A model generated the notes under the pieces. It ran no database searches. It saw only the letters and a program-made list of their open reading frames with translations, and was not told the DNA's origin. The position numbers and the translations under genes were made by a program. From Ornithinibacter aureus (GTDB lineage Bacteria > Actinomycetota > Actinomycetes > Actinomycetales > Dermatophilaceae), in assembly GCF_009858245.1 (NCBI RefSeq), contig NZ_VMSB01000001.1, forward strand, positions 1,860,001-1,924,000: a DNA stretch of 64,000 nucleotides, written 5' to 3'. Each line of letters begins with the position of its first letter. The stretch's first letter is position 1. Below are positions 26,344-34,700 of this stretch, piece by piece.

Positions 26344-26370
26344 AAAGGCCCCCGGGGTGCGGGGACCTTT
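26344..26370 (-). terminator. Hairpin terminator after bS22
   Basis: AAAGG/CCTTT with an inner CCCC/GGGG stem and one mismatch forms a GC-rich hairpin 24 bases after the bS22 stop. On the minus strand it ends in CCTTTG, a weak U-run. Confidence 0.6.
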
Positions 26371-26393
26371 GAAGTGCAGAGGTGACTCTCAGG

Positions 26394-26492
26394 TCACTTC
26401 TTGTTGCGGCGCTGGTGGCGCGTCTTGCGAAGCAGCTTGCGGTGCTTCTTCTTCGCCATCCGCTTGCGCCGCTTCTTGATGACTGAACCCAT
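26394..26492 (-). CDS. 30S ribosomal protein bS22 (AURKAIP1/COX24 domain)
   Basis: A 32-residue, extremely basic protein: [20 protein letters not shown] followed by [12 protein letters not shown]. This is the actinobacterial ribosomal protein bS22, which binds in the small subunit near the intersubunit face. It is too short for usual ORF calls but its position between the HTH gene and the epimerase gene is the conserved one (Rv0500A-Rv0500B-Rv0501 type). GAGGA lies upstream of the ATG at 26492, and a strong promoter and a terminator flank the gene. Confidence 0.95.
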   Translation of the reverse strand: MGSVIKKRRKRMAKKKHRKLLRKTRHQRRNKK

Positions 26493-26531
26493 TGCGATGT
26501 CCTCGTCGTTAAGCGTCTGATGCGGCTGCCC

Positions 26532-26561
26532 ACCCTACCGGCAGGCGGTCACGCGGCCCAA
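26532..26561 (-). promoter_or_regulatory. Promoter of bS22
   Basis: On the minus strand TTGGGC (26561-26556) and TAGGGT (26537-26532) are separated by 18 bases, the best -35/-10 pair seen in the window, giving a leader of about 35 bases. Confidence 0.6.
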
Positions 26562-26641
26562 ACCGTGGCCACGGCGGGTGTTCGCCAGCGCGGATTGGGC
26601 CGCTGCGCGAACAGGTTCGGACAGGGACGGCCACGGACAGC

Positions 26642-26676
26642 CGAAGGGGCGGCCCGACGTGTGGGCCGCCCCTTCG
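26642..26676 (-). terminator. Perfect GC-rich hairpin after the HTH gene
   Basis: Fourteen-base perfect arms CGAAGGGGCGGCCC and its complement with a seven-base loop, 22 bases after the stop of the excisionase-like gene. It has no U-tract, like the other hairpins here, but is not repeated elsewhere. Confidence 0.75.
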
Positions 26677-26697
26677 GGGTGTGGTTCGTCGGGTCGG

Positions 26698-26898
26698 TCA
26701 CGCCGTGTCGACGAACGAGGTGCGCAGGTACGCGTGCACCTCGTCCTCGGGGACACGGAAGGACCGCCCGACGCGGATGGCCGGCAACTCACCGGCGTGG
26801 ACCATGCGGTACACCGTCATCTTGGACACCCGCATGATTGCGGCGACCTCGGCGACGGTGAGGAACCGCACCTCCGCGAGCTGACGCTCCGTCGACAT
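26698..26898 (-). CDS. Excisionase-family helix-turn-helix DNA-binding protein
   Basis: Protein of 66 residues, almost wholly one MerR/Xis-like HTH domain: FLTVAEVAAIMRVSKMTVYRMVHAGELPAIRVGRSFRVPEDEVHAYL. Such stand-alone BldC-like proteins are conserved next to bS22 and proC across actinobacteria (Rv0500A type) and are presumed chromosomal regulators rather than phage excisionases; there is no integrase nearby. The ATG at 26898 is supported by GAGG upstream. Its targets are unknown. Confidence 0.9.
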   Translation of the reverse strand: MSTERQLAEVRFLTVAEVAAIMRVSKMTVYRMVHAGELPAIRVGRSFRVPEDEVHAYLRTSFVDTA

Positions 26899-27211
26899 CG
26901 TGACCTCATTCTTCTGCACGACCACAGCGCCAGGACGCCCCGGCAGTCTCCCTGTGGTGTGCAAGCGCAACCATAGGGGCAGGTGTGACCACTGGGGAAG
27001 TGGAACGAGGAAGTTGGGCACCAATGTCCAGTCGACACGCCGTGGCGGATGCCGTGAGTCCGCTCCCAGCGGCATCCCCCACTCGCTTCACATTGGGGCT
27101 GGCGCCGCAGCCATCCCGTCGAGAGGAGGCAACACGCCGAGGCGAGGTGCCCGGCATCCGCGTGTTGCCTCCTCTCGACAGACGGTCTGACGAACCAAGC
27201 GCGACGCGGGG
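26899..27211. other. 313-base intergenic region upstream of the HTH gene
   Basis: On the minus strand TATGGT (26975-26970) is a possible -10 for the HTH gene, with a leader of about 65 bases. A family C-like hairpin occupies 27118-27179. I see no convincing gene in the rest. Confidence 0.5.
27118..27179. repeat. Long hairpin, family C-like variant (putative terminator of acuC)
   Basis: Perfect 20-base arms (27118-27137 and 27160-27179), GTCGAGAGGAGGCAACACGC, around a 22-base loop. The pattern GTCGAG-N-GN-GGCAACA is close to the family C arms at 1471 and 37639 but with several changed bases matched on both arms. It begins 33 bases after the AcuC stop. Confidence 0.75.
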
Positions 27212-28402
27212 TCAGTCGAACCAGGGGTCCAGCCCGTGGTGGCTGAACACGGCCTGGCGGGTCGCGAGGATGGCCCGGTCGATCGGGCTCTCCGGGTTGT
27301 GGCCCATGCTCCACGGCTGCACCCAGATGGGCAGGCTCTCCGCGGGCAGGTCACCCATCCGGGTGGGTGCCGAGCGAGCCATGGTCGCCTCGACGTGGTC
27401 GAGCCACTCCTGCGGCACGCGGGTCTGGGCGGGCACGGGGACGTGGGCCGCGATCGCGGTCAGGTGGGTCCACGACCGTGGGACGACGTCGACGAGCTCG
27501 TAGCCGCCACCGCCGAGGGACACCCAGCGCCCGTCGGCCACCTCGTGGGCGAGGTCGTGCAGCGTCTCGTGGGCGCGGCGCTGGGCGTCCATGGTGATGC
27601 TCAGGTGCGCCAGCGGGTCGTGCATGTGGGTGTCGCACCCGTGCTGGGTGACGAGCACGTCGGGGTCGAAGGCCCGCACGAGCGGCGGGACGACGGACTC
27701 GATGGATCGCAACCACGCGGCATCCCCCGTGCCGGGCGGCAGCGCGACGTTTGCGGCACTCCCCCGGGCCGACGGGCCGCCGATGTCCGAGGGCCACCCG
27801 GTTCCCGGGAAGAGGTGCTGGCCGTTCTCGTGCACCGAGATGGTCAGCACCCGCGGGTCGTTCCAGAAGATCTTCTCGACGCCGTCGCCGTGGTGGACGT
27901 CGATGTCGACGTAGGCGACGCGCTGCGCCCCGTTGTCGAGCAGCCACTGGATGCCGACGGCGATGTCGTTGTAGATGCAGAACCCGGACGCGTGGGTGCG
28001 CATCGCGTGGTGCATGCCGCCGCAGAAGTTGACCCCGTGGTCGGTCTCGCCGGTCAGCACCTGACGGCAGAGGTCGAGGGTGCCCTGGGCGATGCGGGCC
28101 GAGGCCTCGTGCATCCCGGGGAAGGCGGGGTCGTCCTCGGTGCCGAGCCCTCGGTGGACGTCAGCAGCCATCGGGTCGGCCGAGGCCGCCCGGACAGCGG
28201 CGATGTAGTGGCGGTCGTGAACCGTGGCCAGAACCTCGTCGGTGGCGGCCGCCGGGCTGAGCAGCTCGACGTGGTCGAGCACCCCGAGGGCCCGCGCGAG
28301 CCGGGTCGTGAGGTCGAGGCGCACCGGGCCCATGGGGTGCGAGGGGCCGAAGTTGTACGCCGTGAACGCGTCATCCCAGACGACGCTCGTGCGATGGGCC
28401 AT
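27212..28402 (-). CDS. AcuC-like histone deacetylase family protein
   Basis: Protein of 396 residues of the zinc amidohydrolase (class I/II deacetylase) family. The His-His pair is in GGMHHAMRTHASGFCIYND, the zinc site in VAYVDIDVHHGDGVEKIFW, with a further Asp in TQHGCDTHMHDPL and the late GGGGYELVDVVPR. In bacteria this group deacetylates lysines, for example acetyl-CoA synthetase (AcuC). The ATG at 28402 has TAGGTT six bases upstream and no ribosome binding site, so it is likely leaderless. It is divergent from the RCK gene. Confidence 0.9.
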   Translation of the reverse strand: MAHRTSVVWDDAFTAYNFGPSHPMGPVRLDLTTRLARALGVLDHVELLSPAAATDEVLATVHDRHYIAAVRAASADPMAADVHRGLGTEDDPAFPGMHEASARIAQGTLDLCRQVLTGETDHGVNFCGGMHHAMRTHASGFCIYNDIAVGIQWLLDNGAQRVAYVDIDVHHGDGVEKIFWNDPRVLTISVHENGQHLFPGTGWPSDIGGPSARGSAANVALPPGTGDAAWLRSIESVVPPLVRAFDPDVLVTQHGCDTHMHDPLAHLSITMDAQRRAHETLHDLAHEVADGRWVSLGGGGYELVDVVPRSWTHLTAIAAHVPVPAQTRVPQEWLDHVEATMARSAPTRMGDLPAESLPIWVQPWSMGHNPESPIDRAILATRQAVFSHHGLDPWFD

Positions 28403-28408
28403 GGTGGC

Positions 28409-28414
28409 AACCTA
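28409..28414 (-). promoter_or_regulatory. -10 element of the acuC leaderless promoter
   Basis: TAGGTT (minus strand) with a six-base gap to the ATG at 28402. Confidence 0.5.
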
Positions 28415-28480
28415 CTCCCACAGAAGTCCCGTGGCAGGCTGGGACCCCTCACGTTCCACTTGTATAGGAGGGCACCACCG

Positions 28481-29149
28481 ATGGCTCGAGGCACCGGCAC
28501 CGAGAACGACGTCCTCGTCATCGGCCTGGGCCGGTTCGGCGCAGCGGCGGCCCTCGAGCTGCGCCGCCTGGGCCACAAGGTCACCGCCATCGAGAAGGAC
28601 GGCTTCCTCGCCGAGAAGTTCCTCGGTCGGATCAGCCACGTGATCCACGGCGACGCGAGCGACGTCGCCGTCATCCGCGACGCCAAGGCCGGTCGGTTCC
28701 CCATCGCCGTCGTGGCGATCGGTTCCTCGGTCGAGGCGTCGGTGCTGGCGGCGGCCAACCTCGTCGACGTCGGGGTGGCCGACATCTGGGGCAAGGCCCT
28801 GTCGCCCGAGCACGCCCGGATCCTCGACCGGATCGGGGTGCACCACATCGTGCGCCCCGAGGCCGACACCGGCCGCAGGGTGGCCCACCTCATGGGCGGG
28901 CGGATGCAGGACTACATCGAGTTCGACGACGGGTTCGCCATCGTCAAGATGCGCCCCCCGAGCGAGACGGTCGGCTTCACGCTCGAGCAGAGCGCCATCC
29001 GCAGCAAGTACGGGGTGACCGTAGTCGGCGTCAAGGCACCCGGCCGGGACTTCACCTACGCCGTGCCGTCGACGAAGGTCTCGGCCCACGACGTGCTGAT
29101 CGTCAGCGGGCCGACGACACTCATCGAACGCCTGGCCGCCCGCCCCTGA
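28481..29149 (+). CDS. TrkA/KtrA-type RCK potassium-uptake regulatory protein
   Basis: Cytoplasmic protein of 222 residues with an RCK_N Rossmann domain (VLVIGLGRFGAAAALELRRLGHKV near the start, then GDASD and SSVEASVLAAANL) and an RCK_C domain (about 140-220, ending HDVLIVSGPTTLIERL). Such subunits bind NAD(H) or adenine nucleotides and gate K+ transporters of the Ktr/Trk type. The transporter gene is not adjacent, so the partner must be elsewhere. The ATG at 28481 has AGGAGGG nine bases upstream. Confidence 0.9.
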   Translation: MARGTGTENDVLVIGLGRFGAAAALELRRLGHKVTAIEKDGFLAEKFLGRISHVIHGDASDVAVIRDAKAGRFPIAVVAIGSSVEASVLAAANLVDVGVADIWGKALSPEHARILDRIGVHHIVRPEADTGRRVAHLMGGRMQDYIEFDDGFAIVKMRPPSETVGFTLEQSAIRSKYGVTVVGVKAPGRDFTYAVPSTKVSAHDVLIVSGPTTLIERLAARP

Positions 29150-29153
29150 CCGC

Positions 29154-29681
29154 TCAGAACTGAGCGATGCCGCCGCGGTCGCCGGAGAGCGGCAGGGTCA
29201 TCGCCAGCTCTTCCTCACCGTCATCGGACGACACGACCCGCATCGGCCGGCGCTCGGCGGTCGGGCGGAACCCGAAACCGCTGGCGAAGGCCACGGCGCG
29301 GCCGTTGTCGGTGCCGACCCAGTAGTGCAGCTGGCGCTTGCCCTTCTCGGCGGCAGTCCGCGCCCCGGCGCGCACGAGGGCCGTGGCCACGCCCGTACCC
29401 CGCGCCTCGGGCGCCACCCAGAGACCGAACAGCTGAGCCGTCTCGGGCTGGTCGTCGTCGGCGGATCCGACGCTGGCGATGCCCACGGGCTCGCCGTCGA
29501 CCTCCGCGAGCAGGCGGGTCGAGCGCTCCATGCGGGCGCGCCAGAACTCCTCCGGTTCGGCGGATTCAGCCTCGTGGGAAGCGACGAAGGCGTCGGGCGA
29601 CTCCTGGAGCGCGGTGAGGCGCACGGAGCGGTATCGCTCCCAGTCGTCGGCCCCCAGCGGGCGCACGGTGATCTCACTCAT
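29154..29681 (-). CDS. GNAT family N-acetyltransferase
   Basis: Protein of 175 residues with the GNAT fold: beta-strand opening ITVRPLGADDWERYRSVRL, acetyl-CoA-binding LFGLWVAPEARGTGVATALV near residue 95, and the C-terminal NGRAVAFASGFGFRPTAERR. The substrate is unknown. It is convergent with the RCK gene (four bases between the stops). The ATG at 29681 is chosen because the protein begins there directly with the first strand; an earlier in-frame start at 29708 adds only Gly/Arg residues. Confidence 0.85.
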   Translation of the reverse strand: MSEITVRPLGADDWERYRSVRLTALQESPDAFVASHEAESAEPEEFWRARMERSTRLLAEVDGEPVGIASVGSADDDQPETAQLFGLWVAPEARGTGVATALVRAGARTAAEKGKRQLHYWVGTDNGRAVAFASGFGFRPTAERRPMRVVSSDDGEEELAMTLPLSGDRGGIAQF

Positions 29682-29736
29682 GCCCGCCACTCTCCCACGG
29701 CCCCCCACGCGGGCAGCAACTCGGGCAGGTGAACTC

Positions 29737-30303
29737 TCAGGATCGCGCCGTCAGGTCGAGCACCATCTGCTCCTCGGTCACGGCGGGGTCCCAGGGCATC
29801 GAGTTGACCTCCCCGGTGGGCCGAAAACCGATGCGGGAGTAGAAGGCCCACGCTCTGGCGTTCTCGTGGGCGACGTCGAGGACGACGCGGCGCACCCCGG
29901 CATCCGAGGCCGCCTGAAGGGCTGTTCGCACGAGCCGCTCAGCGACGTCCGTCCCTCGCACAACACTCGCGACCCACATGCCGATCAGGGTGATCTCGTC
30001 GTCCGGTTGGCCCTCGCCGCGCCACAGGCCGACGGTTCCCACGGGGCGGGCACCGTCGAAGGCCAGCCAGGTTCGGGGGGCGGTCTCGAGGAAGGCCGCC
30101 CAGTCGTCGTCGGTGCGGGCCCTTGCTTGCTCGTAGGTGCTCCAGAACGCCCGCGGGCTGTCGATGAGCGCCGCGATGCGCACGTCGCGGTAGGTCGGCA
30201 GCAGCGCAGCCGTCACCTGGTCGATGCGGATGCCGTCCCCATCCGTCGGCGAGCCGACCTCACCACCCGAGGTGGGTTGGGTGGGCGGGGTGGATGCGCC
30301 CAC
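29737..30303 (-). CDS. GNAT family N-acetyltransferase
   Basis: Second acetyltransferase, 188 residues, paralogous to the previous one: IDQVTAALLPTYRDVRIAAL, LIGMWVASVVRGTDVAERLV for the CoA loop, and ENARAWAFYSRIGFRPTGEV near the end. The CoA loop has RGTDVAERL where RGxGxG/A is usual, a relaxed version. The first 25 residues are disordered and Gly/Thr-rich. The GTG start lies six bases after the proC stop. The substrate is unknown. Confidence 0.82.
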   Translation of the reverse strand: MGASTPPTQPTSGGEVGSPTDGDGIRIDQVTAALLPTYRDVRIAALIDSPRAFWSTYEQARARTDDDWAAFLETAPRTWLAFDGARPVGTVGLWRGEGQPDDEITLIGMWVASVVRGTDVAERLVRTALQAASDAGVRRVVLDVAHENARAWAFYSRIGFRPTGEVNSMPWDPAVTEEQMVLDLTARS

Positions 30304-30309
30304 GGACGC

Positions 30310-31110
30310 TCAGTCCCCCGCGAGCTCGGCCGACCGCCGGGCAGCGGCCTCCATGGCCGTGATGAAGGCTGCGCGCACCTTGTGGTCGTCGAGCGTGCGC
30401 AGGGCGGCCGCGGTGGTTCCACCGGGCGAGGTGACCTGCTCGCGCAGCACGGTGGGGTGCTGGCCGGTCTCCTTGATCATCGTCGCCGCACCGAACAGGG
30501 TCTGCACGACCAGTTCGGTGGCGGTGGTGCGCGGCATGCCCAGCACGACACCGGCCTCGATCATCGCCTCGACGACGTAGAAGATGTAGGCGGGGCCGCT
30601 GCCGGAGATCGCGGTCACCGCGTCCTGGAGCTTCTCGGGGACGTCGACCACCTTGCCGGTGGCGGCCAGCAGGGTCTGGGCCTGCTGAAGCTGCGCGGGG
30701 CTGCAGTGCGACCCGGCGCTGACCGCCGCCATGCCCTGGTCGACCAGGGCCGGGGTGTTCGGCATGACCCTGACGACGGCGCGGCCCGCGGGCAGGCGCG
30801 ACTCCAGGAACGTCGTCGTGATGCCGGCGGCCAGGCTCACGACGAGGTTGTCCTCGGCGACCTCGTCGTGGATCTCGGCCAGCAGCGCCCCCATGTCCTG
30901 CGGCTTGACGACGAGCAGCAGGGTGTCGGCCAGGGCTGCCGCCTCGGCGTTGTCGAGCACGCGCACGCCGTACTTCTCGGTGAGCTCGGCCGCCCGGTCG
31001 GCCCGGCGCTCGGTGATGACCAGCCCGTCAACCGGGTGACCTGAGCGCAGCAGGCCGGACAGCAGGGTCTCGCCCATGACACCTGCACCGAAGATCGCAA
31101 CCGTTCCCAT
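30310..31110 (-). CDS. proC: Pyrroline-5-carboxylate reductase
   Basis: Last enzyme of proline synthesis, 266 residues. The NADP-binding start VAIFGAGVMGETLLSGLLRSG, VVRVMPNTPALVDQGM and the signature GSGPAYIFYVVEAMIEAGV with TSPGGTTAAALRTLDD are complete. A Gly/Ser in place of some loop residues is unremarkable. It lies next to the proline dehydrogenase gene but has its own promoter region; an inverted pair of family A units separates the two. Confidence 0.95.
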   Translation of the reverse strand: MGTVAIFGAGVMGETLLSGLLRSGHPVDGLVITERRADRAAELTEKYGVRVLDNAEAAALADTLLLVVKPQDMGALLAEIHDEVAEDNLVVSLAAGITTTFLESRLPAGRAVVRVMPNTPALVDQGMAAVSAGSHCSPAQLQQAQTLLAATGKVVDVPEKLQDAVTAISGSGPAYIFYVVEAMIEAGVVLGMPRTTATELVVQTLFGAATMIKETGQHPTVLREQVTSPGGTTAAALRTLDDHKVRAAFITAMEAAARRSAELAGD

Positions 31111-31218
31111 GGCAGGTGAGTATGCCGGGTCACCGCCGGGCGCGGATGCCGGGTGGCGACGTGGCGACGTGGCGCGCGCGGGCGCGCCCCGGCATCCGAT
31201 CACCGGCTGCACCCACAC

Positions 31219-31276
31219 CGACCAATAGGTCACTCGGGGGACAAGCCGCTCCGTACCCTGGGTGACCTATTGGTCG
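31219..31276. repeat. Inverted pair of family A units (putative terminator of proline dehydrogenase)
   Basis: Arms CGACCAATAGGTCAC (31219-31233) and GTGACCTATTGGTCG (31262-31276) are perfect over 15 bases and extend imperfectly inward. The core GACCAATAGGTC is that of the units in the acyltransferase gene and before ftsH. The element begins about 14 bases after the proline dehydrogenase stop. Confidence 0.8.
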
Positions 31277-31289
31277 ATGTCGGGCCGGG

Positions 31290-32240
31290 TCAGCCGTTGG
31301 TGGCGAGCGAGCGCAGGAAGAACTGGACGTTCGCCGGGCGCTCGGCCATGCGGCGCACGAGGTAGCCGTACCAGTCCTCGCCGAACGGCACGTAGACCCG
31401 CATCTGGTGCCCGCGGTCGGCGATCCGCTTCTGTTCGTTCATCCGGATGCCGAGCAGCATCTGGAACTCGTAGCTGTCGGGGGCGCGACCGTGGTGCCCG
31501 GCGAGCGCCGCCGCGATGTCGATGAGGCGCGGGTCGTGGCTCGCGACCATCGGGTAGCCGTCACCGGCCATGAGCACCTTGAGGCATCGCACGTAGGACA
31601 GGTCGACGTCGTCCCCGTCCTGGAAGGCCACGGATGCCGGCTCCTTGTACGCCCCCTTGCACAGCCGCACGCGGCTGCCCGCCGTCGCCAGGTCGCGGCA
31701 GTCGGCCTCGGTGCGGTGCAGGTAGGACTGCAGGACCGCACCGACCCACGGGAAGTCCTCGCGCAGCGCGTGCAGCGTGGCAAGGGTGCGGTCGGTCGTC
31801 GTGTGGTCCTCCATGTCGAGGGTGACCGTCGTGCCCGCGGCCTGCGCGGCCTCGCAGATCGCCCGGGCGTTCTCCAGGGCGATGGCGTCGCCGTCGGCCG
31901 GCAGCGCCTGCCCGATGGCGCTGAGCTTCACGCTGACCTCGGCGGCCCCGTATGCCGTGAGGTCGGCTTCGGCGAGCAGGTCGAGCAGGTGCACGTAGGT
32001 GTCGCGGGTGGTGGCCGCCTGCACGGCGTCGGTGGTGTCCTCGCCGAGGTAGTCGATGGTCGCCAGCCGGTTCGTGGTGCGCAGCTCACCGGCGACGCTC
32101 ACGGCATCCGGCACGCTCTCGCCCGCGACGTAGCGGGCGACGACCGCGCGACTGACCGGAGCCGTCACCACCGCCTTGCGCACGAGATCGGACTCGGATA
32201 TCTGGAGCATCGCTCCGCGGAGCAGGTCGCTGGGGTCCAC
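31290..32240 (-). CDS. Proline dehydrogenase
   Basis: FAD enzyme of 316 residues that oxidizes proline to pyrroline-5-carboxylate. The TIM-barrel core shows SVKLSAIGQALP, VTLDMEDHTTTDRTL, LQSYLHRTEADC, RLCKGAYKEP and YEFQMLLGIR, with the C-terminal RVYVPFGEDWYGYLVRRMAERPANV proline-binding motif. It is a stand-alone PRODH, not fused to the P5C dehydrogenase. The GTG at 32240 has TAGCCT six bases upstream, so the transcript is probably leaderless. Confidence 0.95.
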   Translation of the reverse strand: MDPSDLLRGAMLQISESDLVRKAVVTAPVSRAVVARYVAGESVPDAVSVAGELRTTNRLATIDYLGEDTTDAVQAATTRDTYVHLLDLLAEADLTAYGAAEVSVKLSAIGQALPADGDAIALENARAICEAAQAAGTTVTLDMEDHTTTDRTLATLHALREDFPWVGAVLQSYLHRTEADCRDLATAGSRVRLCKGAYKEPASVAFQDGDDVDLSYVRCLKVLMAGDGYPMVASHDPRLIDIAAALAGHHGRAPDSYEFQMLLGIRMNEQKRIADRGHQMRVYVPFGEDWYGYLVRRMAERPANVQFFLRSLATNG

Positions 32241-32246
32241 GACGTC

Positions 32247-32252
32247 AGGCTA
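32247..32252 (-). promoter_or_regulatory. -10 element of the proline dehydrogenase leaderless promoter
   Basis: TAGCCT (minus strand) with a six-base gap to the GTG at 32240. Confidence 0.5.
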
Positions 32253-32281
32253 GCGCCGCCGAGCCCACCCTGGGGGATGGG

Positions 32282-33022
32282 TCAGGGGGTGCGGCGGCGC
32301 AGCGTCAGGCTCCCCAGCACCAGGGCCAGGGCGATCCAGCCGGTCACGACGGCCAGGCTCGGCAGCACGTCGGCGAGCGGATCGGCCAGCACCGTGACGT
32401 CCTTCATCGCGTCGACGGCGTAGGACAGCGGCAACACGTCGGAGATCCATCCGAGCACCGAGGGCAGCTGGTCACGCGGCAGCAGCAGCCCGCACAGCAG
32501 GAACTGGGGCAGCACGAAGGCCGGCATGAACTGCACGGCCTGGAACTCGGTGCGCGCGAACCCGCTCGCGAGCAGGCCCAGCGCCGTGCCGAGCAGGGCG
32601 TTGAGCAGCGCGATGACGACGAGCAGCCAGATCGGCCCCGCGATGTCCAGCCCGCACACCCAGACCGCGAACCCCGTGGCCACCAGCGCCTGGACGACGG
32701 CGACGGCCCCGAAGGCAATCGCGTACCCGAGCATGAGGTCACCCTTGGCCAGGGGCGTGGTGAGCAGCCGTTCAAGGGTGCCGGAGGTGCGTTCGCGCAG
32801 GGTGGCGATGCTCGTGACGACGAACATGACGACGAACGGGAAGACCCCGAGCAGCGCCGGCCCGATCCGGTTGAAGACCTCCCCGGGCGCGTCGACGTAC
32901 ATCCACGCGAGCAGCCCGAGCAGCACGCACGGGACGACGAGCATGAGAGCCAGCGTGCGGTGGTCGCGGCGCAGCTGGCGCAGTATTCGGGATGCCGTCG
33001 CGAGCGTGATGTGGGCGTTCAC
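32282..33022 (-). CDS. ABC-2 type transporter permease
   Basis: Membrane protein of 246 residues with six helices and the ABC-2 signature region FVVTSIATLRERTSGTLERLLTTPL between the second and third helices. It would form the channel of an exporter with the ATPase encoded just upstream, overlapping it by four bases. The substrate (drug, lipid or peptide) cannot be told. Confidence 0.9.
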   Translation of the reverse strand: MNAHITLATASRILRQLRRDHRTLALMLVVPCVLLGLLAWMYVDAPGEVFNRIGPALLGVFPFVVMFVVTSIATLRERTSGTLERLLTTPLAKGDLMLGYAIAFGAVAVVQALVATGFAVWVCGLDIAGPIWLLVVIALLNALLGTALGLLASGFARTEFQAVQFMPAFVLPQFLLCGLLLPRDQLPSVLGWISDVLPLSYAVDAMKDVTVLADPLADVLPSLAVVTGWIALALVLGSLTLRRRTP

Positions 33023-33804
33023 GCCGCGTCCTCGGGCTGGGTCGCGTCGGCTGCGCCGGCCGCGTGGGCCGCTTGGACGGCATCCGCCGCGTCGATGAGG
33101 GCGAGGAAGGCCGCCTCGGCGTCGGGCGCCCCCGTGCGTTCGAGCAACTCGGGCAACGTGCTGTCGCTGAGCACCCGGCCCTCGCGCAGCAGCACCAGGC
33201 GGTCACAGCGCACCGCCTCGTCCATGACGTGGCTCGACACGAAGAGGGTGCGACCCTCGTCGGCCAACCGATGGAAGATCGCCCACAGCTCGCGCCGCAG
33301 CACCGGGTCGAGCCCGACCGTCGGCTCGTCGAGCACGAGCACCTCGGGGTCGCCGACGAGGGTGCAGGCCAGGCTCGTCCGGGCCTGCTGGCCCCCGCTG
33401 AGGTTGTCGACGGGGGCGGTTGCGTGACTGGTGAGGTCGACGGCCGCGATGGCGCGGTCCACGGCATCCGCGGGGGCGCCCAGGACGGCCCGGAAGTAGT
33501 CGACGTTCTCGCGCACCGACAGGTCGCCGTAGACGCTGGGCGACTGCGTCACGTAGCCGACGCGGTGGCGCAGCGCGGGAGACCCGGCATCATCACCGAG
33601 CACGACGACGCGACCACCGGCCACCACCTGCACCCCGACGACGGCCCGCATCAGCGTGGACTTGCCGCCACCGCTCGGCCCGAGCAGCCCGACGACCTGC
33701 CCGCGGGGCACTCTCAGGTCGAGGTCGGGAACGACCTCGCGCGACCCCCGGACCACGCGCAGGTGCTCGACGACGATCGCATCACCGTCCGTGTTATTCA
33801 TCAC
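33019..33804 (-). CDS. ABC transporter ATP-binding protein
   Basis: ATPase of 260 residues with Walker A GPSGGGKSTLM near residue 42, the signature DNLSGGQQARTSLA, Walker B EVLVLDEPTVGLDP and the switch His in FVSSHVMDEA. It is of the ABC-2 exporter type, paired with the permease downstream. The last 40 residues are an Ala/Asp-rich tail. A GTG at 33804 and an ATG at 33801 are both possible starts; both lie within a perfect palindrome, so translation start and operator coincide. Confidence 0.92.
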   Translation of the reverse strand: MMNNTDGDAIVVEHLRVVRGSREVVPDLDLRVPRGQVVGLLGPSGGGKSTLMRAVVGVQVVAGGRVVVLGDDAGSPALRHRVGYVTQSPSVYGDLSVRENVDYFRAVLGAPADAVDRAIAAVDLTSHATAPVDNLSGGQQARTSLACTLVGDPEVLVLDEPTVGLDPVLRRELWAIFHRLADEGRTLFVSSHVMDEAVRCDRLVLLREGRVLSDSTLPELLERTGAPDAEAAFLALIDAADAVQAAHAAGAADATQPEDAA

Positions 33805-33812
33805 TTGATGAA
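33797..33812. promoter_or_regulatory. Perfect palindrome overlapping the ABC exporter start
   Basis: TTCATCACTTGATGAA: seven-base arms, two-base centre, overlapping the first codons of the ATPase gene. It looks like a dimeric repressor site (for example TetR or PadR type) on a leaderless or very short leader transcript. No regulator gene is adjacent. Confidence 0.65.
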
Positions 33813-33866
33813 TTCTGCACCTCCCCGGCCGTCAGGACAAGCGGGTGCGATCCACCTCGCGGACGG

Positions 33867-34697
33867 TCAGGTGGCGAGATGGAGGCGCGCGAACGCCAAC
33901 GACTCGGCGAGGTCGAGCTCGCGCTGGGCCGCAGAGGCCCGCCGCGTGCCCACCTCGACGACGACGTGGCCGCCGAACCCCGAGTCCACCAACAGCTCCA
34001 GCACCTCACCGCAGGGCTGCGTCCCCCGCCCGGGCACCAGGTGCTCGTCGCGCGGCGAGCCCACCCCGTCGGCGAGGTGCAGGTGCGCCAACCGGGGGCC
34101 GAGATCGTGAACCATCCCCACGGCATCCGAGCCCGCCGTCGCCGTGTGCGAGAGGTCGAGGGTCACGTGGTCGTACGGCTGCGGCACCGGGTCCCAGTGC
34201 GGCAGGTACGCCTCGACCTCGCGCGAGCGCGGCCCCCGCCACGGGTACATGTTCTCGACCGCGAGCCGCATGCCGGTGTCGTGCTCGCGCAGCGCCACCC
34301 CGTCGATGAACCCCGCCGCGTACTCCCGCTGCCACCGGAACGGCGGGTGCAGCACCACCGTGTCGGCACCGACCTCGGCGGCCAGCTCGATGGACCGGTC
34401 GATCTTCACCCAGGGGTCGTTGCCCCAGACCCGTTGCGTCACGAGCAGCGTCGGGGCGTGGATCGACAGGATCCGGATGCCGTGCAGCTCGGCGAGCGCT
34501 CGCAGCGCACCGGCCTCGCGGGTCAGCGGATCGGTCCAGACCATGATCTCGACGCCGTCGTAGCCGAGCCGGGCGGCCAGCTCGAAGGCGGCGGCGCACC
34601 CCTCGGGGTAGACCGACGACGTGGACAGCCCGATCAGGGGCGCCGGTACTCCCACGAGATGGGTCCCGGTGCGCGCGCCACGGCCGCGGGTCGCCAC
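33867..34697 (-). CDS. Sugar phosphate isomerase/epimerase-like TIM-barrel protein
   Basis: Protein of about 276 residues of the AP-endonuclease-2-like TIM-barrel family. Likely metal ligands lie in [25 protein letters not shown] (Glu), [10 protein letters not shown] (Asp/His), HLHLADGVG and VVVEVGTRR (Glu), the usual barrel-end positions. The substrate is unknown. It is conserved next to the Ppx/GppA gene in actinobacteria (Rv0498-Rv0496 neighbourhood). It starts right after the Ppx stop; the first dozen residues may not be translated. Confidence 0.85.
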   Translation of the reverse strand: MATRGRGARTGTHLVGVPAPLIGLSTSSVYPEGCAAAFELAARLGYDGVEIMVWTDPLTREAGALRALAELHGIRILSIHAPTLLVTQRVWGNDPWVKIDRSIELAAEVGADTVVLHPPFRWQREYAAGFIDGVALREHDTGMRLAVENMYPWRGPRSREVEAYLPHWDPVPQPYDHVTLDLSHTATAGSDAVGMVHDLGPRLAHLHLADGVGSPRDEHLVPGRGTQPCGEVLELLVDSGFGGHVVVEVGTRRASAAQRELDLAESLAFARLHLAT

Positions 34698-34700
34698 GGC

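Noticed and set aside
26698-26898. Phage or plasmid excisionase
   Set aside because: No integrase, attachment site or phage gene nearby; position beside bS22 and proC is that of a conserved chromosomal gene.
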